Source: Frankia sp. QA3 (GTDB taxonomy: Bacteria; Actinomycetota; Actinomycetes; Frankiales; Frankiaceae). Taken from it: a stretch of 64,000 bases of DNA. The stretch is taken from NCBI RefSeq assembly GCF_000262465.1, contig NZ_CM001489.1, positions 5,709,552 through 5,773,551 on the forward strand, read 5' to 3'. This document shows, in pieces, positions 58,972-64,000 of this stretch. Both the position numbers and the translations under genes were made by a program. Each line of letters opens with the position of its first letter. Positions within the stretch are counted from its first letter, which is position 1. A model generated the notes under the pieces. It did not search any database. It saw only the letters and a program-made list of their open reading frames with translations, and was not told where the DNA came from.

Positions 58972-60321
58972 CTACCAGCCCCGATCCGACCGGGACCGCC
59001 CGCGCCCACCATCGCCGCCCCGCCGCGGGGGGTCGAGCTGGCCCGGCAGGTACGTCTGCGCGTCGTACACGTCGTCCAGAGGTTCGAGGCCGCTGCCGGG
59101 CCCCGCCTCGCCGCGGGCGGGCCGGCCCGGCTCGCGGTAGGGGTCGGCGGCGTCGTCGCGGTAGGAGTCCGGCCGGCGGGGGCCGTCGTCGCGGCGCTCC
59201 CGCGGATCGCGGCGGTACGGGTCGCGCCCGCTGCGCTGTGGCCCGCCGTCGTGGGCCGGGTCCCGGTAGCCCGGGTCCCGACGGGCCGGGTGGCCCTGGT
59301 CGCGAGCCCGCCCGCCGTCGGGTCCGGACCCGCGGTCGCGGTAGCCGGGGTCGCTGGCCGCCCGGGCGGCGCGATCCCGATAGGGGTCCGCCGGGTAGGG
59401 CTGGCCGCCGCGCGGCTCACTCTCGGCGTACGGGTCCAGCCGGCCGCCGCGCGGGGTCGAGCCGCGCCGGTACGGGTCGTCCGGCGGGGGCGTGGGGCGC
59501 CGGTCCGGTGGGGCCGTCGTCCGATGCCCGACCCGCTCCGGCGTGGGGGTGGCCCGGGAGGGCGACCGGCTCGCGCCGCTGCCCCGGCCGTCCTCGCGGC
59601 GGAACACGATGGTCGCGGTGCCGAGCTCGATCCGGTCCCCGCTGACGAGCTTGACCTGGGTGGCCGCGCGGCCGTTGACGAGGCTGCCGTTCGTAGAGCC
59701 GGCGTCGACGTAGAGGAACTGCCCGTCCGGCAGCCGGCGGATCTCCCCATGCCGCCGGGACACCCCGGTGTCGTTGAGGCGGATGTCGCACTCGACGCTG
59801 CGGCCGATGACGGTGGTCTCGGCGTCCAGCGGGTACTCCCGCTCCCCGCCGCCACCCGTCCCGCCCGGGGCCTTCGTCGTGATCAGTAGATGGGGGGTGC
59901 CGGGCGCACTCGGGCGCGGGCGGCCGCGGCGCCCGCTCACCACCCCCGGGTCCGCCGCCGCCACGCTGCTGCGGATCCGGAAGACGCCGACGTCGAGGTC
60001 AGCCGCCTCGGACATCCGGACGGACACCGGGCCGACGAAGGTGTACCGCTGCTCGGCCGCGTGCTCGCGGACCATCTCGGCCAGCTCGTCGCACAGCGCC
60101 CGGTCGTACGGGGAGAGCCGGGCGAAGTCGCCGCTGGCGAGCTCCACGGCGAACTCGTTGGGCACCAGCACGCGGTTGGAGCTGACCGCCCGCCGGTCGT
60201 CGGTCTCCCGGGCCAGCGCGCTGGCGATCTCCACGGGCTCGACCCCGCCCTTGAACACCTTGGCGAACGCACCCTCGACGAGGCCGCCCAGGCGCCGTTC
60301 GAAGCGTTGTAGCACGCCCAT
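58972..60321 (-). CDS. fhaA: FhaA, DUF3662 and FHA-domain protein
   Basis: 449 aa from ATG 60321 (GGGAGG upstream). N-terminal DUF3662 domain (FERRLGGLVEGAFAKVFKGGVEPVEIASALARE...YTFVGPVSVRM), then FHA domain about 175-260 (TTVIGRSVECDIRLNDTGVSRRHGEIR...VDAGSTNGSLVNG), and a C-terminal Arg/Asp/Tyr/Pro-rich disordered region. Unlike mycobacterial FhaA, the disordered part is at the C-terminus. In mycobacteria FhaA binds the pseudokinase domain of MviN/MurJ. First gene of the seven-gene operon; a TACGAT-like -10 (60351-60356, minus strand) lies upstream. Confidence 0.94.
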   Translation of the reverse strand: MGVLQRFERRLGGLVEGAFAKVFKGGVEPVEIASALARETDDRRAVSSNRVLVPNEFAVELASGDFARLSPYDRALCDELAEMVREHAAEQRYTFVGPVSVRMSEAADLDVGVFRIRSSVAAADPGVVSGRRGRPRPSAPGTPHLLITTKAPGGTGGGGEREYPLDAETTVIGRSVECDIRLNDTGVSRRHGEIRRLPDGQFLYVDAGSTNGSLVNGRAATQVKLVSGDRIELGTATIVFRREDGRGSGASRSPSRATPTPERVGHRTTAPPDRRPTPPPDDPYRRGSTPRGGRLDPYAESEPRGGQPYPADPYRDRAARAASDPGYRDRGSGPDGGRARDQGHPARRDPGYRDPAHDGGPQRSGRDPYRRDPRERRDDGPRRPDSYRDDAADPYREPGRPARGEAGPGSGLEPLDDVYDAQTYLPGQLDPPRRGGDGGRGRSRSDRGW

Positions 60322-60481
60322 GCTCGACCTCCCTTCTCCCGGTCTGTGAGATCGTATGCCCCCGGGCCCGGACGCCCCACGGCTCGGCTGCTTGACATGG
60401 CCACCGCGGTCGGTGCCCCCCCGCCGCAGCGGACATCTCCGGCGTGATAGCGTGTCCCCTGGTTGAGAGATAGTCCCACTC

Positions 60482-60564
60482 GGGCGAGTGGCGGAATGGC
60501 AGACGCGCACGGTTCAGGTCCGTGTGTCCTAGCGGACGTGGGGGTTCAACTCCCCCCTCGCCCA
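60482..60564 (+). tRNA. leuT: tRNA-Leu (anticodon CAG)
   Basis: 83 bases with an exact 7-bp acceptor stem (60482-60488 GGGCGAG with 60557-60563), an A discriminator at 60564 and no encoded CCA. The anticodon stem CACGG/CCGTG encloses TTCAGGT, giving CAG at 60515-60517. The long variable arm (TGTCCTAGCGGACG) marks a type II tRNA, and the T-loop GTTCAACTC is intact. Mycobacteria also have a leucine tRNA beside fhaA. Confidence 0.96.
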
Positions 60565-60568
60565 CGTC

Positions 60569-60603
60569 AGCCCCTACCGGAGCATGCTGCGCCGGTAGGG
60601 GCT
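60569..60603 (+). terminator. Terminator of tRNA-Leu
   Basis: Arms AGCCCCTACCGG (60569-60580) and CCGGTAGGGGCT (60592-60603) match exactly, with TCCTTTAT after the stem: an intrinsic terminator five bases past the tRNA. Confidence 0.88.
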
Positions 60604-61235
60604 TCCTTTATGTTGGCCGGGGGGGCCGAGCCCCCCCGAACCCCCCACGGTGGCCTGGTCGGGTGGCTACGGGGGCGTTCACTTCTGCGGCGGGGGTCGC
60701 GATCGCTTTGCGAATCGTTCGGGTTGCTTTGAGCCGCGTCCTTGTTGGCGGTTCGGCCCGGATGGGGTGGTCGGGTCGGGTGGAGGGGGCGAGTTCGCGG
60801 GCGGTGGGGGGCGCGGGGGCAGGGGCTGGGGAGCGGTCTTCGGGGGGCGGCGGGGCCTGGGCTGAGCGGTGGGGAGTCGTCAAGGGTGGGGTTTCGAACG
60901 CCGGCACCGGCGCGGAGATGCCACGGTGGTGGTAGCGGTCGGGGATGCCACCTCCCCCGGATCGGGATCCCGCGGTGGGCGTCCAGCCGGCGCCACCATG
61001 CCGGACGTGGTGGCCAGACCTCGCTGAACCGCACGATGAGGGCGGCGTGTGCCGTCGGTCGGCCGACTGTCGGCAGACCGACGGCTGATCGTGCCGGTCA
61101 CCCGGCCCGGGTCGGCCGGCCGCGCGCCGCGCCCGGGTTCGTGCGTCCCGTCCCGGGCGAATACCGGATCAGCGAGCGGGTAGGGCGTGATCCGCATGCC
61201 TCCGACCGGAGGCCGGGGCGAAGGGAGTGCACCGT
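60604..61235. other. Intergenic region between tRNA-Leu and the DUF6458 gene
   Basis: About 630 bases, very G-rich on the plus strand (60730-60860), with open frames but no ribosome site or recognisable domain. No gene called. Confidence 0.5.
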
Positions 61236-61538
61236 ATGGGAATCGGTGCCGCCATTCTTCTCATGGCTCTCGGCGCGATCCTGACGTTCGCCGTCGACGT
61301 CTCCATCTCGGGTCTCGATCTCGCCGTCGTCGGCGTGGTCCTGATGATTGCCGGTGCGATCGGGCTCATGGTGGACCTTGCGATCCTCGCGCCGCGGCGG
61401 CGACGGTCCGTCGGCGCCGTCCGCGAGGTGGACACCTACGACGCGCCCGGCGCCGCCGGATACCGCCGGCGCCGCACCACCGAGTACTACCCGGGTGACG
61501 AGCGCACTCGCTACCAGGACTACCCGCCGGTGCGGTAG
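61236..61538 (+). CDS. DUF6458-type small membrane protein
   Basis: 100 aa from ATG 61236 (GGGAG upstream). Two short helices: MGIGAAILLMALGAILTFAVDVSISGLDLAVVGVVLMIAGAIGLMVDL, the characteristic beginning of a small actinobacterial family in which the GxILTFAV and GVxLMIxGAIGL motifs are conserved. The C-terminal half is Arg/Tyr-rich. Function unknown. GTG 61227 is an alternative start. Confidence 0.88.
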   Translation: MGIGAAILLMALGAILTFAVDVSISGLDLAVVGVVLMIAGAIGLMVDLAILAPRRRRSVGAVREVDTYDAPGAAGYRRRRTTEYYPGDERTRYQDYPPVR

Positions 61539-61592
61539 ACGATCGGGTCCGCTCCGGCTTGGGCCAGGCCGGCGGGTGGTGGTCGCAGGCGA

Positions 61593-62441
61593 TCAGTGCG
61601 CGGCGGTGCCGCCGAGTGCCGGCTGGGCGGGGCATTTCTGGAGCACCGCCCGCATCGCCTGCGCCTCCGCCGCCACCACCCACAGGTGGTAGCGGGATTT
61701 CAGCCCCACCTGGCGGGCGATGTACGGGCACTGCGCGCCGGGGCTCGGCGGCAGCCATTCGGCCGCGTCATGGTCGCTCTTGCGCTGGTTCGTCGGGCCG
61801 TCCACCGCGAGCAGGTTCTCCGGGTCGTTCGCGAACTGCAGGCGCTCGGCGTCGGTCCAGTCGAGTGCGCCGGTCCGCCAGGCGTCGGCCAGCGGCACGA
61901 CGTGGTCGATCTGCACGGCGGAGGCGCTGCGGGAACGGTCGAAGCGGATGATCCGGGTCGTGTATGGATCGGTGAGCTCGCCGGTCAGCACCGTGCAGCC
62001 GTCGGACCGCCGCACGGTGGTGCTGTGCAGGTCACGGCGCAGGATGTCGTTGCGGGTGTCGCAGCCGTTGTGGTCGACGTCGGACCAGGCAGTGCCGAAC
62101 TCGTCGCGCCGGTACTTCGGAGAATTGTCCTCGGCGCGGACCGGCAGGGTGCCGAGCAGCGCGAGCGCCGAGCCCGCGGCCCCGGCGGAGCCCGCGCCTG
62201 CCGTGCTCGCCGCGCCCGGCTGCCCGTCCGCGGCCGCACCCGTCTGGTCCCCGAGGTCGTCGCAGGCGACCAGCGCCGTGGCCAACGCGAGCAGCAGCGC
62301 CAGCCCGACGGACCTGATCCGCCCAACCGATGTCGCCCGCCCGTCCAGGCGGCGCGGGACCGCACCGACACCGCTTGTCCGCACCTGACTCCCCACCTCG
62401 ACGCCTCGGGCCCGCGGGGAGAATGCCTCTGCCCGCCTCAC
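61593..62441 (-). CDS. Predicted lipoprotein with HNH/DUF1524-type nuclease domain
   Basis: Up to 282 aa. A hydrophobic stretch VGLALLLALATALVACDD ends in a lipobox (LVAC), so the mature protein probably begins at that Cys and is anchored outside. The second half has YRRDEFGTAWSDVDHNGCDTRNDIL, then VQIDHVVPLADAWRTGALDWTDAERLQFANDPENLLAVDGPTNQRKSDHDAAEW: the DHVVPL and N-x-x-N/K-x-D pattern of the HNH/DUF1524 (GmrSD C-terminal-like) nuclease. These secreted nucleases are widespread in actinobacteria. The start is uncertain; the region before the helix is Arg-rich. Divergent to the TetR gene. Confidence 0.85.
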   Translation of the reverse strand: MRRAEAFSPRARGVEVGSQVRTSGVGAVPRRLDGRATSVGRIRSVGLALLLALATALVACDDLGDQTGAAADGQPGAASTAGAGSAGAAGSALALLGTLPVRAEDNSPKYRRDEFGTAWSDVDHNGCDTRNDILRRDLHSTTVRRSDGCTVLTGELTDPYTTRIIRFDRSRSASAVQIDHVVPLADAWRTGALDWTDAERLQFANDPENLLAVDGPTNQRKSDHDAAEWLPPSPGAQCPYIARQVGLKSRYHLWVVAAEAQAMRAVLQKCPAQPALGGTAAH

Positions 62442-62628
62442 GCCCGTCCGGGCAGACAGTCACGTTAGCGGGCGATCGTCGTGTCGGAGTGCGCGGTAGG
62501 GCAGGAAAAGGCATGTCTTACCGCAAAACATCGCAACGTAGCGGGTCAATCCCCTACAGTGTGCTGCCATGCTCAGACTGCTGGCGCAGGCCGCCGCCCC
62601 GACGTCGTCCCATCCCCGGGAGTAGCGA

Positions 62629-63303
62629 GTGGTTGCCGTGCCGTCCGCGTCGCCGCGATCCTCGGCTGTGCCGTCCCGGCCCTTACGCCGCGACGCGGAA
62701 CTGAACCGTGCCCGCATTCTCACCGCCGCCCGGGAGTTGTTCGTCGAACGGGGAATCGACGTCGGAGTCGAGGAGATCGCCCGCCGCGCCGGGGTCGGCA
62801 TGGGTACCCTTTACCGGCGTTTCCCGAACAAGGACGCGCTCATCGAGGCGATTCTGTGGACGACCGTCGACGACATCCGCGAGCTCGCCGTGGAGGTGGC
62901 CGCGACGGAGCCGCCGGCCAGCGCTTTGCACTGCTTCCTGGTACGTGTGCTGCTGGCCGATCCCTGCCACGGGGTCTTCCTGTCGCGGCGGCTGTGGATC
63001 GGGCGCACCGCGGAGCGCATGGTCACCGAGGTCGTCCCGCAGGTGGCGGCGATGCTCGCCGCGGCCCAGCGGGCGGGCACGGTTCGGACCGACGTGGTGC
63101 TGGCGGACCTGCTGGTCCTGATGCGGTCGCTGCGGTTGGTCATGGACATCACCGAACGGGTCGCGCCGGGTTCCTGGCGGCGTTCCCTGGACATCATCCT
63201 GGCCGGCTTCCGGCCGGATTCCCGCAACGCCGAACTGCCGGTGCCGCCGCCGGCTTTCGCCATGCTGGCCGGCGCCGGGGAGGCGTCGCCGAGCATCGGC
63301 TGA
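62629..63303 (+). CDS. TetR-family transcriptional regulator
   Basis: 224 aa from GTG 62629 (GGGAG eight bases upstream). HTH: AELNRARILTAARELFVERGIDVGVEEIARRAGVGMGTLYRRFPNKDALIEAI, a strong TetR_N match. The C-terminal ligand domain (SETR-like: VRVLLADPCHGVFLSRRLWIG... ) does not show its ligand. Divergent to the HNH lipoprotein gene with 187 bases between, so it may control that gene or itself. Convergent with the DUF4352-like gene by 16 bases. Confidence 0.92.
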   Translation: MVAVPSASPRSSAVPSRPLRRDAELNRARILTAARELFVERGIDVGVEEIARRAGVGMGTLYRRFPNKDALIEAILWTTVDDIRELAVEVAATEPPASALHCFLVRVLLADPCHGVFLSRRLWIGRTAERMVTEVVPQVAAMLAAAQRAGTVRTDVVLADLLVLMRSLRLVMDITERVAPGSWRRSLDIILAGFRPDSRNAELPVPPPAFAMLAGAGEASPSIG

Positions 63304-63319
63304 GCGCGGCCGGGCACGG

Positions 63320-64000
63320 TCAGCGGACCGGGATGCGGGCCCCGGCGCTCTGTGCGCCCTCGTGCAGTTCGAGTTCCCGCGGTTCCGCGTCGCGGGGGAC
63401 GTCGAAGACCAGGGTGCCGCGCTTGGTCTCACCGGGGTCGATGGAATCCCACAGGTTCTCGTCCAGCTTGAAGCGGGCGAGGAAGTTCGCCTCGTGGCGG
63501 TCGCCGTGGTCGTCCCAGAGCAGCTCGGCGGTGTTGTCCAGCGCCAGAGAGGTGTCCCCGGTGTTGCGCACCGTCACCCGGGCCAGGCAGAACTTGCCCC
63601 TGGCGCGCAGGGCGAGGATCCCGTCGCCGAGCTGGGTCTTCGAGCAGTCGATGCCCCCCACGACGAACTCCAGCGGGCCGTCCGTCGCCGGCAGGCCGAG
63701 CCCCGCGGTGGGACTCGGGGTGCCCGACTCGCCGGCCGCCGCCGTCACGGGGGCGCCTGACGGCTGGCCGGAATCGGCCCCGCCGCCGTTGCGGCCCGGC
63801 AGGCTGACCACGATCGCGATGGCGATCAGCGCCGCCACGACGATTCCGATGATCATTGCCAGCTGTCGGCGGTCCGGTCCGCGCCGGGGCGGGGACTGCG
63901 GATAGGGGTTGTCCGCAGCGCCCGGCCTCGGCGTCGAACCCGGCATCCGCGCCGGCTCCGCCGTCCGGGCCGGTTCCGGCATGCGCGCCGGTTCCGGCAT
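63320..64000 (-). CDS. Membrane-anchored DUF4352-like protein (5' end may be outside the window)
   Basis: 226 codons are visible to the window edge; an ATG is at 63998-64000, but the repeat containing it (MPEPAR) probably continues beyond. N-terminal cytoplasmic Pro/Arg-rich region, a helix LAMIIGIVVAALIAIAIVVSLPG, a Ser/Pro/Gly linker, then a beta-sandwich domain of the DUF4352/telokin-like type: FVVGGIDCSKTQLGD...GKFCLARVTVRNTGDTSLALDNTAELLWDDHGDRHEA...IDPGETKRGTLVFDVP. Two cysteines could form a disulfide. Likely an extracytoplasmic binding domain of unknown partner. Confidence 0.82.
   Translation of the reverse strand: MPEPARMPEPARTAEPARMPGSTPRPGAADNPYPQSPPRRGPDRRQLAMIIGIVVAALIAIAIVVSLPGRNGGGADSGQPSGAPVTAAAGESGTPSPTAGLGLPATDGPLEFVVGGIDCSKTQLGDGILALRARGKFCLARVTVRNTGDTSLALDNTAELLWDDHGDRHEANFLARFKLDENLWDSIDPGETKRGTLVFDVPRDAEPRELELHEGAQSAGARIPVR
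63947..64000 (-). repeat. 18-bp tandem repeat x3 at the window edge
   Basis: Units 63947-63964, 63965-63982 and 63983-64000, with a few differences, code MPEPAR or TAEPAR. The array may continue past the window. Confidence 0.8.

Noticed and set aside
60392..60397. TTGACA as a -35 box for tRNA-Leu
   Set aside because: No -10-like hexamer lies 16-19 bases downstream; the more likely -10 (about 60446-60453) is far from it.

Overview
High-GC actinobacterial chromosome. The nif operon type, with a HesB-Nfu fusion, HesA, and a 2-oxoacid:ferredoxin oxidoreductase on its tail, together with the pknB-pknA-pbpA-rodA-ppp-fhaB-fhaA-tRNA-Leu block, points strongly to Frankia, the nitrogen-fixing actinorhizal symbiont. 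Strain and species cannot be settled from the sequence alone. No rRNA, CRISPR array, insertion sequence or prophage was seen.

Region 1 (1-9471): the 3' half of a nif operon reads left to right: nifW (end only), nifZ, nifB, hesB-nfu fusion, hesA, nifS, korA, korB. Most junctions are 4-base stop/start overlaps. The products insert clusters (NifB, NifZ, NifW), supply sulfur and Fe-S units (NifS, HesB-Nfu, HesA) and probably reduce ferredoxin (KorAB). A 7Fe ferredoxin gene (fdxA) faces the operon, with two perfect hairpins between them.

Region 2 (9472-26786): mixed single genes and small pairs. These are LtrA-like membrane protein, divergent qorB/HxlR pair, group III truncated hemoglobin, CheY-like regulator, methyltransferase, cold-shock protein, divergent LysR/glutamine-amidotransferase pair, undecaprenyl-diphosphatase, SRPBCC protein, adenosine deaminase, glycerate kinase, peptidoglycan amidase, tandem GNAT, a secreted orphan and S-adenosylhomocysteinase. 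Perfect-stem terminators separate several of them.

Region 3 (27004-42346): RND/MMPL transporter, DUF1918 protein, PAP2-type membrane phosphatase, thiolase, calpain-like cysteine peptidase, tandem universal stress protein, a 1.5-kb gene-free stretch, a winged-helix orphan, a cholesterol-oxidase-like GMC flavoprotein and an alanine-rich membrane protein.

Region 4 (42628-60564): the block that lies next to the replication origin in many actinobacteria: cyclophilin, rhomboid, PH-domain protein, (GH15 enzyme, hypothetical, RidA), crgA, DUF881, trpG, then the kinase/cell-wall operon pknB-pknA-pbpA-rodA-ppp-fhaB-fhaA on the minus strand, and tRNA-Leu(CAG). The operon couples a Ser/Thr kinase-phosphatase-FHA signalling circuit to a SEDS/PBP peptidoglycan synthase. 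A compact group of DnaA-box matches lies between ridA and crgA.

Region 5 (60565-64000): a small DUF6458 membrane protein, an HNH-nuclease lipoprotein, a TetR regulator and the C-terminal part of a membrane-anchored DUF4352-like protein that runs off the window.

A feature shared by the whole window is in-frame tandem repetition with a period of exactly 18 bp (six codons) in about eleven unrelated genes; two of these arrays span, and so duplicate, the stop codon.
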